Source: Promerops cafer
Taxonomy: Eukaryota > Chordata > Aves > Passeriformes > Nectariniidae
Assembly: GCA_013398275.1 (NCBI GenBank)
Contig: VZSE01002400.1
Location: 28,233 to 92,232 of the forward strand
Length of the DNA stretch: 64,000 nt
Direction of reading: 5' to 3'
The first letter of the stretch is position 1, and each line of letters begins with the position of its first letter. Below, in pieces: positions 42,792 to 51,528 of the stretch. The position numbers and the translations under genes are program-made. Under the pieces are notes generated by a model. It was not told where the DNA came from. It did not search any database and saw nothing but the letters and a program-made list of their open reading frames with translations.

Positions 42792-42837
42792 GTTCTACCA
42801 AAGCCTCTTAAGCTTGGTCTGTCCAGCTCGCTCCAGC
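42792..42837 (+). ncRNA. U17 host gene exon 2
   Basis: Bounded by acceptor 'tttcctacag' and donor gtgagt. It is 46 nt without coding features. Confidence 0.65.
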
Positions 42838-42919
42838 GTGAGTATCCGTCGTGAGGCCACGCCGCGTGGTCGGCGGAGCGGGGGGGTCCAGGGTGGTTAT
42901 AAATGTTTAAAACAAAAGG

Positions 42920-43125
42920 TCCGACGTGGATATCCGGAGAAGTCGCTCTCTCTCGGCTCTGTCCGTGTGGCGCACGGGAGCGCAGGCCCTCGGGCCCGTG
43001 ACGTACAGTCCCCTTCCACGACGTTGGAGAACAAGCCGGGCCCCGAGCCTGCAGCCTGCATATTCCTACTGCTTCTCTGAGCCCTCGGGCCGTGACAGAG
43101 GAGACAAACCATGCAGGAAACATTG
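42920..43125 (+). ncRNA. SNORA73: U17 (SNORA73/E1) H/ACA snoRNA
   Basis: The 206-nt segment aligns from end to end with vertebrate U17. It begins 'tccgacgtggata' (vertebrate start tccaacgtggata), holds 'ccttccacgacgttgga' and 'cctgcatattcctac' in the middle, and ends 'gagacaaaccatgcagg' followed by 'aaacattg'. The ACA box is at 43,120-43,122, exactly three nucleotides before the end. It sits 82 nt after the exon 2 donor and 104 nt before the next exon, typical of intron-processed snoRNAs. U17 (yeast snR30) is needed for pre-rRNA cleavage that gives 18S rRNA rather than for pseudouridylation. Some stem bases differ from human, with many C/G changes. Confidence 0.95.
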
Positions 43126-43229
43126 ATACGCAGGGTGGGATGGGGAACACGTGCGGGGCTGGGAGGGGGAGACAGAAAAACCGAAGCTCCTAATCAAATC
43201 TTTAAAGTAGCTTTCTTTTTTATTTCCAG

Positions 43230-43271
43230 CACCAAAATTGAAAAAGTTAAAGTGGAGCAAGATTTTAGAAG
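43230..43271 (+). ncRNA. U17 host gene exon 3 (candidate)
   Basis: Bounded by 'tttatttccag' and a gtaaca donor. It is 42 nt long and noncoding. Confidence 0.55.
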
Positions 43272-43295
43272 GTAACAACTGCGTTTAAAATGTAA

Positions 43296-43898
43296 TACTG
43301 TGTGTGGTTCCTGCTCTTTTCCTTAAAACCGGTCACAAATCTTAGCAGACAGGAAAAAAAAATAAATTTTTAAAGATAAATTTTTAAAATAAACTCAAAG
43401 CTCTATTTGTGTAATGTGGAACACGAGAAAAAAAGCCCCTTTACTACAGTATTGCAGAAACTGCTGGGGGGAAGTGACAAAAATCTGCCTTTAGTGGGAG
43501 AGGGTGAGTATGTTAAAGTCTGCCCAAATTGGGTGGTTGCCCGAGTTCCTGCACTATGTGTAACTAAAATGTAGCCGCAGGGATCAAACCGTGATGGANT
43601 ACTGTGTGTGGTCCCTGCTCTTTTCCTTAAAACCGGTCACGAATCTTAGCAGACAGGAAAAAAAAATCGTTGGAGATAAATTTTTTTAAAAAAACTCAAA
43701 GCTCTATTTGTGTAATGTGGAACACGAGAAAAAAGCCCCTTTCCTACACTATTGCAGAAACTGCTGGGGTGAAGTGACAAAAATCTGCCTTTAGTGGGAG
43801 AGGGTGAGTATATTAAAGTCTGCCCAAATTGGGTGGTTGCCCGAGTTCCTGCACTATGTGTAACTAAAATGTAGCCGCAGGGATCAAACCGTGATGGA
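43296..43898. repeat. Diverged duplicate blocks around a single N at 43,599
   Basis: Positions 43,296-43,598 (303 bp) and 43,600-43,898 (299 bp) are the same sequence with several substitutions and small indels, mostly in an A-rich stretch near 43,355 and 43,660. The divergence suggests two haplotypes placed in a row rather than one contig end repeated. Confidence 0.85.
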
Positions 43899-44281
43899 AC
43901 CGTGGATGCGGGCATTTAGTGGTCTTTTAGACCACGTGCTTGGAGCATGAAAACGTTCTCCATGTCCCTTGGTGTTCTCTTTCTGTATTTTGTGGAGCAG
44001 TAGAGCAGGGCCTGGAGTTAAACGTGTAATGGGTAAGCTGCACGGGAAGGAAAGACAATCCAGGGGGTGTGGGATTGACTGAAGTGTAACTGGAAGGGTA
44101 AGGGCAGATGTGGGGTTGGCTGGAGCAAGGAGCTGCTTTTGGGATGCTTTTAAACTGGGGATGCTGGGGAAGGGGGGTGGGGGGTATGGGATAAGTCAAA
44201 AAGGCATGTGCTCTCCTGTGGACTACACTTAACCTCTCATGTTGATACCTTAAATCTGTACCTAGCTACAGTAGACAATTC

Positions 44282-44287
44282 AATAAA
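44282..44287 (+). terminator. Poly(A) signal of the U17 host gene
   Basis: AATAAA followed within 30 bp by a G/T-rich stretch ('ggcgtgtgttttt'). Confidence 0.5.
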
Positions 44288-44305
44288 CTGAACTTGATTT
44301 GGCTT

Positions 44306-45340
44306 GGCGTGTGTTTTTGGTGAGCGATCTGAATATTAAGGGAAACTTTATGCTCCTGGTGGTGCCTCTCTTGTGTAGAAGTATGATTCTTGCGTGCTGC
44401 TGACCCACCTCAAAAATGTGAAGTGTGTGGAGCTGCTCTGTGACGCTCTGTTGGGGCTGAATTAGGAGCAGATCGTACCTTCAGTCCAGGTTTGGACCAT
44501 TTCAGGGCACAGAACGCTTCGCCTGATTAAGGGCTAAGTCAAAGAGGGTTGATGGAATCTGTTACCCCGGGGTGTGGCTTGGAGGGGGGTAGGGAAGGGG
44601 ATCGCGCATGGTTCTCTTACCCTTCAGAGGGGAGTGGTGCTGGTGGGTGCATTTAGGGGGAGTGCTGGTGTGGATTGGATGAAACGGGCATCAGCACGGG
44701 CCGCATGTCCTGTCCCCGGGGAAGGGATCAGGGAATGGCGGTGTGGCTGCTCATCGAACAAGTCCCAACTTGAGCCTGGGATAAATACTCGATGCTTCTC
44801 GAAGGTTTTCCAATCACATGGGCTCTGGGTGACCGCTGGGGATCAGGGTCTGTGAACAGGCAGGTGAGGCTGGTGTACCAGCCAAGATGTTAAGTAGGAA
44901 TTCGATTTTATTACTAAATTAAGGCTATTATGTCCAAATGCAGGCCTCTGGGCTGGAACAGCAAAATTACTCAGTGGAATAAGGGCGATTAATCCCACTG
45001 GATGCAGGGGAAACTCATGCTGTCATTCAGTTAACCTGAGTTTAGTCTGGTTCCTGTTTCAAGAGCAAAAGTGTATTTTCTGCATTAAGCAGCAGTAGGT
45101 AGCCAGAAAAGGTGGGAGCTCAGACTTGCTGGATTTCAATACTCCGTTACCATTGTTCTCTGCGTTAAATTACCATTTTTTGCGGTAGCTCTGTTCCATC
45201 ACGGCTGGCTGCGGCCTCGCAGGCTGGAGGCATCTCTGGAGGTTAGCAGCAGGATGAGTTACTGACACAGATTTATTGTCCGGGGGCCAACGCATTGCCA
45301 GCCGTGAGCCGTGCTTTCTGCTGCCTGTCCTGTGTCTTTG
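44306..45340. other. Spacer between the U17 host gene and the RCC1 promoter
   Basis: About 1 kb with no recognised gene or mobile element. In mammals RCC1 5' noncoding exons can lie in this interval; I cannot define any here from sequence alone. Confidence 0.5.
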
Positions 45341-45364
45341 TCCCCTTGTCCTGCACTACCTGTC

Positions 45365-45532
45365 CTCGTTCCGTCCCGGTGTCTCCCCCGTCCCGGTGTC
45401 TCCCCCGTCCTGCTGTCCCCCGTGTCCCGCTGTCCCCCCGTCCCGCCTGTCCCGGTGTCCCCCCCGTCCCGGTGTCCCTCTGTCCCGCTGTCCCGGTGTC
45501 CCCCCGTCCTTCTGTCCCGCTGTCCCTCTGTC
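45365..45532. repeat. GTCCC-rich tandem repeat before the RCC1 promoter
   Basis: Imperfect units of about 11-24 bp of the type 'gtcccggtgtccccc' and 'ctgtcccgctgtccc' run into an N gap. The strand is strongly C/T-skewed. Confidence 0.85.
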
Positions 45533-45702
45533 NNNNNNNNNNNNNNNNNNNNNNNNNNNNNNNNNNNNNNNNNNNNNNNNNNNNNNNNNNNNNNNNNNNN
45601 NNNNNNNNNNNNNNNNNNNNNNNNNNNNNNNNNNNNNNNNNNNNNNNNNNNNNNNNNNNNNNNNNNNNNNNNNNNNNNNNNNNNNNNNNNNNNNNNNNNN
45701 NN
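45533..45702. other. Assembly gap (170 N) at the RCC1 promoter
   Basis: A run of N directly after the GTCCC repeat and before the CpG-rich segment. Part of the RCC1 promoter may be missing. Confidence 0.95.
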
Positions 45703-45880
45703 GTCCCGGCGAGCCCCAGGCCGCTCTCGGTGCAGCCGGCCGGCCAGCAGGAAGAGCTGCAGGCGGCGGGAGGAGCGGCCGGTCCGGGCCGTGGCCTGCG
45801 CGGCCCCACGTGAGGCGGCGCCGCGGGGAATTCGAACGGCGGGAAGGGGCGGGGGGCTCCGGGCCATGCGGAACGGGGCG
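45703..45880 (+). promoter_or_regulatory. RCC1: CpG-rich RCC1 promoter and candidate noncoding first exon
   Basis: CpG-dense sequence ending in a donor-like gtgagg at 45,881. The next acceptor is at 46,202 before the ATG exon, so a noncoding first exon ending at 45,880 is plausible. There is no TATA box. The transcription start cannot be placed. Confidence 0.5.
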
Positions 45881-46202
45881 GTGAGGACGCGGATACGGCT
45901 CGGCTCCGATTCTTCCCTTTTCCCCCTTCCCCGTTTTCCCTCTTCTCCTTTCTTTTTCCCTTCCCTCTCTCCTTGCCTGCCGGGACCTGAAATCTGGAGA
46001 GGTTCACATCTGCATGAGGTAGGGTGTATGGATAAAACACACAAGGGAAAACTTTCCAGTTTCCCAGAGTAGGAGAAGGGATCAGTGTTCAAATCCCAAC
46101 TCAGTTTCCAGTCCCTCAGGTGGTTTCTTAAGGTGTGAGGGGACACCCCAAACAGTGAGCAGCCTGGTGGGTGACCCCTTACAGGCTCTTTTTGGCATTT
46201 AG

Positions 46203-46280
46203 ATTCCAAGATGCCAGGAAAACGCAGTGCAAAGAACCCAGTGCCAGAAGAAGAGCCTCGTGAGACGAAGAAGGTTAAAG
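46203..46280 (+). CDS. RCC1: RCC1 first coding exon (ATG at 46,211)
   Basis: Acceptor 'ggcatttag', donor gtaaga. The ATG at 46,211 opens MPGKRSAKNPVPEEE and ends KKVK plus one base. The basic cluster matches the nuclear-localisation tail of RCC1, but the first residues differ from the mammalian S/P-P-K start. Confidence 0.9.
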
Positions 46281-49200
46281 GTAAGAAAAATCCCTGGGAA
46301 TTTTCCTTCCACTTTCTCAGGGGTGGTTTTTACCAGGAAACTTGTACCCCCACATGTTCTTTCTCCCCCTCCTACCCTGCAGTCAGCCACCCATCACACC
46401 GCTCACAGCCCGGGCTGGTGCTGACACTGGGCCAGGGTAACGTCGGCCAGCTGGGCCTGGGTGAGGACATCATGGAGAGGAAGAAGCCAGCTCTGGTCAC
46501 GCTGCCGGAGATGGTGGTGCAGGTGGAAGCTGGAGGGATGCACACGGTGTGCCTCAGCCAGACGGGAAAGGTGAGTGCAGTGAGTTCTGGGATGTGTTCT
46601 GGAATGGCAGGAATCAGCCACTGCTCTGCCCACATCTTGTTCCAGCTCTGGGGGTGAGCAGTGGTCTCACATGGACCACAGAATTTTAAGAGGTCAAAAG
46701 GAGGACCTGAAAGGAGCCTGCAAGAGAATTGGAGAGGGGCTTTGGACAAGAGCATGGAGTGATAGGACAAGGGGGAATGGCTTCATGCTGACAGAGAGTA
46801 GATGGGTGACACTGCCATTTTAGATGTGATATTGGGAAGAAGTTCTTCCCTGTGATGGTGGTGAGGCTCTAGTACAGAGAAGCTGTGGCTGCCTCATCCC
46901 TGGAAGTGTTCCAGGCCAGGTTGGACAGGGTTTAGAGCAACCTGATCTAGTGGAAGGTGTTCCTGCCCATGGCGGGGGGTGGACTGAGATGAGCTTTAAG
47001 GTCCCTTCCAACCCAAACCATTCTGGGATTCTGTGACAGTTCAGCCTGGTGAGTCTCTGTCCCCTGACTTCATACTCAGCCTGTTGCCCCTTTGGGCTCC
47101 GTCCTGACCGCTTGCACCCAATCTGCAGATCTACACCTTTGGCTGCAACGATGAGGGTGCCCTGGGACGCGACACCTCGGCCGAAGGGTCTGAGACCTCT
47201 CCAGGGCCGGTGGAGCTGCAGGAGAAGGTGGTGCAGGTGTCGGCGGGGGACAGCCACACGGCCGCGCTGACTGAGGATGGCAGGGTCTTTGTCTGGGGCT
47301 CCTTCCGGGTACGCTGAGTCCTCAGATGCTGGAAGCTCTGCTGGTGGCTGCTGCTCCTGTGGCTCATCCCTGTGTCTCTGTCTTCCCTCAGGATAACAAT
47401 GGAGTGATCGGCTTGCTGGAGCCCATGAAGACGAGCTCTATTCCTTTGCTGCTCCAGCTCGATGCGCCTGTTGTTAAAATAGTTTCAGGTGAGCAGGGCC
47501 CTGGGGTGTGCAGGGTCAGGCAGGTACACGAGGTTGTCACAACCTTTGAGGAACGTCCATGACCTTTTGCTCCCTCTTGGCTTGCTCTGAGCCTGGTACA
47601 AGGGTGTACTTGCTCATCTGTGGCTCTCCAGAGAACAGACCTTTTAGCCCAAACAGATGTTTTAGCCCCAACAGATTCACATATTGAGTTAATATTTGAC
47701 CAGTCTGATGTAGAAGAGTGGCCTGAACTGTGACCCTGTAGGGCCAGAGCACTTGCTCTCTAATGAGCTGAGCACAGCAGCCAGGGAGCTTGTCCAGGGC
47801 CCAGGGGAAGTTGAGGCACACCTGTGTCCTTACTGCCTTCCCAGAAAAACTGCTTTGAATTCCTGGGATCAGGAAGAGGGAGTTTTAGCTGGGGGCACAA
47901 TTGGTGTTGAGGTATCCAGTGCAGTAAACCCCGCAAGCTGGGACAACTGGGGTTTACATGTGGGCTCTCAGCCCCCAGGGCTTGCTGAAGACTTCTCCAT
48001 GACTTCTCTTTCCTTCCTGTCCCAGGAAATGACCACTTGGTGATGCTGACAGTGGATGGCGACCTGTTCACGTGTGGCTGTGGTGAACAGGGCCAGCTGG
48101 GCCGAGTGCCAGCGCTCTTTGCCAACCGAGGAGGACGGAAAGGGCTGCGTGAGTGGATTTATTTCTTCAGAGGTTCATCCTTTGGCTCCACCTCTGCCCT
48201 TTGCAGAGGAACAAAGGGACCCAGTCCCTGATGCTCAAGAGCTTACGTGTAATCAGTGACCTAACAGCAGTGAGCCAGATCCTTAGATGCAGGGAGGGTG
48301 TAAATCTTAGCCCTTGTATAACACCTGGTCTCCTGCCCCAGAGCGGCTGCTGGTCCCGCAGCTCGTCCCTGTCAGAGGCAAAGGGAGAAGAGGCAAAATG
48401 CGCTTCCAGGACGCTTTCTGCGGGGCGTATTTCACCTTCGCCGTCACGCGTGAGGGACACATCTATGGATTTGGCCTCTCCAACTACCACCAGCTGGGTG
48501 AGCTTCACCTGTGTTACTCCAGATCTGCCTGTCCACTGCTGCCCTGGCCTGGTGGGGGAAGCTGCTGGGTGTCCCAAAATCTAAACACTGGGTGTACCGG
48601 AGCTGGAAATGGGGGTGGGGCTCACCCTGCATAGCTCTGGGTTTAGTCTCAGCCCATGTGCCTGCTGGGTTTGTGCAGAAATCACATTTTGGGGCTGGGT
48701 GGCTGCACTGGTCTCTGGTGGGGTGAGCCCCAGGGTGGATGGCTCAGTGCTGGAGCCTGGCCTGGGCTGTCCGTGCCCGTGGACCTGATCCGCCCGGGTT
48801 TGTGCGTCCCACCCTGCAGGGACCCAGGACACCGAGCCCTGCTTCTCCCCGCAGAACCTCACGTGCTTCAAGAACTCCACCAAGTCTTGGGTTGGGTTCT
48901 CTGGCGGGCAGCACCACACGGTCTGCGTTGACTCCGAGGGTGAGTGACACACTGGCAGGTGGGCTGGGAGTCACACAGAGCAGAATGGGGGGGATCTCAT
49001 TGCCCTTATCCTGGCCAAGGAGCTGTTGGGATGAGGGTGATGTGGTGGAGCCCTCCAAGCTATCAGTGTTCAAGGAAACAAAGTTGGTGTGAGACAGCAG
49101 CAAAGCGAAGCTGACAACAGGAGCCTGGACTCAATTGTGAACTCTGCTCTTGCACCTATCCACCTTATTGATTTTGGGTAGCTGAATGGTCTCTATCCCA

Positions 49201-50212
49201 CCCTGCCCCTTCTTGGATGGGTCTCAGGGTGTGGTATGGAGCAGTGATGTTCCTTCAGGAGTCAGACCTGGAATGTGGTCCTGGTCTGCGTTGGTCCTGC
49301 TGCAGCTTCTGCCCCCCTCAAGTCTCCTCTCCTGTGTATCTGCTGTGCTCTAGGTAAAGCCTACAGCCTGGGCAGGGCAGAGTATGGCCGGCTGGGCCTT
49401 GGGACAGGGGCAGAGGAGAAGAGTACACCCACAGTTATCCCGGAGCTCCCCAGTATCACCTCGGTGGCCTGCGGAGCGTCAGTTGGTTACGCCGTCAGCA
49501 GTGACGGTGAGTGCCGGCGTTGGGGAACACTGCCTTCTGTACCTTCTTCATCCCTCCCTCCAGCCCTGCACACCCTCCCCACACACTGCCAGCTGGGCTG
49601 GGACTGGAGCCAAGTCCTGGTGCCCATCACCTGCGGGCAACTGGGCGGTGGCTGCTCAGATGTGTTTTGTGGGCCTGTGGTGTTGGTCATGTGGTGTTAA
49701 CTAGGAGGGGGTTGTTGGCCTGACAGTCTCTTCTCTGACTCTGCTGATGCCAGACCTCTGTGCTCTGGTGCTGCATCTGCCTGTGTGCAGTGCCTGCAGG
49801 AAGGAAGGTTTGGAGTGGGCTGTGGGTTTAGTTTTCTCCCCCAGAGGGATAAAAGTTCCTTGGCTCTGTGTTGGAACATCTGTTTCAGTTGCAAGCGCTC
49901 CTCCTCTTCCTCCTGCTTGTGTTTTGGACTCGAAGAAACTCACTGCCTGGGTGCGAGGTCCCTTTGGGTTTGGGTGCTGGCTCCCCTTCCCATTGTGCAG
50001 CCGCCTGGAGCTTAAAGCTTGCTTCAACTCTTGCAGGACGAGCGTTTGCCTGGGGCATGGGCACTAACTACCAGCTGGGCACCGGCGAGGAGGACGATGT
50101 CTGGAGCCCCGTGGAGATGACAGGGAAGCAGCTGGAGAACCGGCGGGTGCTGGCTGTGTCCAGCGGTGGGCAGCACACTGTGCTGCTGGTCAGTGACAAG
50201 GAGCAGAGCTGA
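46211..50212 (+). CDS. RCC1: RCC1, Ran guanine-nucleotide exchange factor (whole gene, spliced)
   Basis: Coding parts 46211-46280, 46383-46570, 47129-47308, 47392-47488, 48026-48148, 48342-48497, 48820-48939, 49354-49506 and 50037-50212 join in phase to 1263 nt. This is 420 aa, against 421 in human. The protein is a seven-bladed propeller; RCC1 repeat signatures such as LGQGNVGQLGLGE, GCNDEGALGRD, GCGEQGQLGRV, LSNYHQLG, GRAEYGRLGLG and GMGTNYQLGTG follow one another. The catalytic Asp (human 182; SGNDHLVML) is kept at about residue 181. The C-terminus, SSGGQHTVLLVSDKEQS, is nearly that of human. RCC1 binds the nucleosome acidic patch and converts Ran-GDP to Ran-GTP, giving the gradient for nuclear transport and spindle assembly. 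Introns are short and one carries a CR1. Confidence 0.97.
46383..46570 (+). CDS. RCC1: RCC1 coding exon 2
   Basis: Acceptor 'accctgcag', donor gtgagt. It encodes SHPSHRSQPGLVLTLGQGNV, then the first RCC1 repeat with MERKKPALV and GGMHTVCLS. Confidence 0.95.
46700..47036 (+). mobile_element. CR1 fragment in an RCC1 intron
   Basis: Plus-oriented CR1 text, 'gacctgaaaggagcctgcaa', 'gaagaagttcttccctgtga' and 'aaggtcccttccaaccc', with the tail 'attctgggattctgtga'. Confidence 0.9.
47129..47308 (+). CDS. RCC1: RCC1 coding exon 3
   Basis: Acceptor 'aatctgcag', donor gtacgc, phase 0 at both ends. It encodes IYTFGCNDEGALGRD through VQVSAGDSHTAAL and WGSFR. Confidence 0.95.
47392..47488 (+). CDS. RCC1: RCC1 coding exon 4
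   Basis: Acceptor 'ttccctcag', donor gtgagc. It encodes DNNGVIGLLEPMKTSS through DAPVVKIVS. Confidence 0.95.
48026..48148 (+). CDS. RCC1: RCC1 coding exon 5, catalytic Asp
   Basis: Acceptor 'ctgtcccag', donor gtgagt. It encodes GNDHLVMLTVDGDLFT, holding the Asp needed for exchange activity, and GEQGQLGRVPALFANRGGRK. Confidence 0.95.
48342..48497 (+). CDS. RCC1: RCC1 coding exon 6
   Basis: Acceptor 'tgccccag', donor gtgagc. It encodes QRLLVPQLVPVRGKGRRGKM and FQDAFCGAYFTFAVTREG, up to YGFGLSNYHQL. The basic loop RGKGRRGK differs from human but keeps its charge. Confidence 0.95.
48820..48939 (+). CDS. RCC1: RCC1 coding exon 7
   Basis: Acceptor 'ccctgcag', donor gtgagt. It encodes TQDTEPCFSPQNLTCFKN and WVGFSGGQHHTVCVDSE. 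Confidence 0.95.
49354..49506 (+). CDS. RCC1: RCC1 coding exon 8
   Basis: Acceptor 'gtgctctag', donor gtgagt. It encodes GKAYSLGRAEYGRLGLGTGA through SVACGASVGYAVSSD. Confidence 0.95.
50037..50212 (+). CDS. RCC1: RCC1 last coding exon
   Basis: Acceptor 'ctcttgcag'. It encodes GRAFAWGMGTNYQLGTGEED through GGQHTVLLVSDKEQS, with TGA at 50,210-50,212. Confidence 0.97.
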
Positions 50213-51380
50213 TGAAGCGATGCCGCAGTCGAGCCCAGCGGGATCACAGCACCCCCAGACTCCCACAACTTCTGCCTGGGCTGGGGAGGGCAGGAGGCTC
50301 TTGGAGCTTGGCCCAGCAGCGCCTGCGTGGCTGGAACAGGGTGCCCATGGGTTCTCCCTGCAAGCATTTTGTCTGTTTTCCTGTGGTGCCCAGTGCTCTG
50401 TCAGCTCCCCGGGTCAGCTTGGTCCTAAACTGATCCCAGTTCCGTGCCTGGATGGATTTCCACTTCTTCTCGTCTGGTTTTTTAACATTTCCTGGCTCAC
50501 AAAGCCAAGGGTCTTGTTCTTCACTCTGCAATCAGGTTTGGGTATCAGTCTCCCTGAGGTCCCCATGTTCCCCACATCTGGATGCTCCTCCACCCCCTTC
50601 ACCTAAATACACCTCTCTGGCCTGGATTTGTCTGCTGCCACCCACCAAACCCCTCTGAGCCCGTTCCAGGCAGATCTGAGTCCAGCAGGAATGTGCCCAG
50701 GAAGCTCTATCCTCTAATCCAGAACTTGTGGCTACTGTGGGGATATTCTGCCTGGTGAGGGACAATGCTGCTGGATGATGCCTAGCACACTGTGACCGCT
50801 GGAAAAGGGAAGGGGGGCTCCTGCAGTGAGGCCAGGAGCAGGTTCCCCACTTCCCATGGCCTGGAGCAGCCACCTCCAGCACTGCTTTTTGCAGTCCTGG
50901 CCACTCCCTGTTTGCCATTGCCTTTGGAAACCCAACCAAATCCATCCCACGGGTGGGAACACTTACTTTAATTTTTTCTCTTTCGCTTGCTGAGGAAGGA
51001 GCTTCATTTGCTATTAGGACCTTGCTGAGCAGACACCCAGACCCCAGCTATGCATGGAGTCGCTGGAAACAACAGGACTCCTCCTCCCTGTCGCCTCCCT
51101 GATCCAGCTGGTCTTGCTTCCTGTGCCCAGCCTGCTCCATCCTCTCCTTGCAGGAGGTGCCTTCCAGGTACCTGGAGTGAGGAGGGGTCTGCAGAGAGCT
51201 AAATTATAGCAATAGGAGTGGGGGTTGTGGCTGGGGAGCTGGGATCTGGGATTATACAATGGTTCTGAAGGGGTTGGATTTTTTAAAAAAGAAAATGTAT
51301 TTTGGTTGATTAATCAAGGCAGAAAGGACAAAAAACTCATCTTTTAACATTTGGAATAAACTGAGTTTTGATAAACCCAG
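50213..51380 (+). other. RCC1: RCC1 3' UTR
   Basis: About 1.17 kb from the stop to just beyond AATAAA at 51,355-51,360. No repeat or further gene is recognised in it. The extent is inferred from the first clear poly(A) signal. Confidence 0.65.
51355..51360 (+). terminator. RCC1: RCC1 poly(A) signal
   Basis: AATAAA, the first canonical signal after the RCC1 stop. Confidence 0.6.
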
Positions 51381-51514
51381 GCTTTTCCTGTGCTTTGGAG
51401 GGGTGGGCAGTTCTCCCGAGGGCGGTGCTGTGGCTCCGGGGACAGTCGGGACGGGTGGCTGCTCTTCGGGGCCGTGTCCCGGTCCCCGCTGTGTCCGAGT
51501 GTTCTGCGCCGGGG

Positions 51515-51528
51515 CCGCCAGATGGCGG
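51515..51528 (+). promoter_or_regulatory. CTCF-like core site
   Basis: CCGCCAGATGGCGG lies in the GC-rich block after the RCC1 end and differs from the common core only by G at position three. The overlapping GATGGCGGC also resembles a YY1 site. Motif match only. Confidence 0.35.

Larger units (their letters stand above)
42426..44305 (+). ncRNA. SNHG3: U17 snoRNA host gene (SNHG3/U17HG-like)
   Basis: This noncoding gene is inferred from a TATA promoter with a TOP-like start, short exons with good splice sites (about 42,426-42,459; 42,792-42,837; 43,230-43,271) and a U17 snoRNA in the second intron. A candidate AATAAA lies at 44,282. A further exon may begin near 43,931 after 'tcttttag', with a donor-like 'gtaagc' at about 44,033; this part is uncertain because a duplicated block around an N lies in the preceding intron. 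The spliced product has no convincing reading frame, as expected for a host RNA. Its place directly upstream of RCC1 is the same as SNHG3 in human, where the exons can also read into RCC1. Only one U17 copy was found; human has two. Confidence 0.75.

Noticed and set aside
42128..42811. A 227-aa frame with repeated FTL and an 83-aa frame with repeated FYP
   Set aside because: Produced by the 9-bp minisatellite; the frame crosses the promoter, exon 1 and intron 1 of the noncoding host gene.
45259..46209. Frames of 200-316 aa across the N gap before RCC1
   Set aside because: They are made of the GTCCC repeat and undefined bases; the real coding start is at 46,211 in another context.
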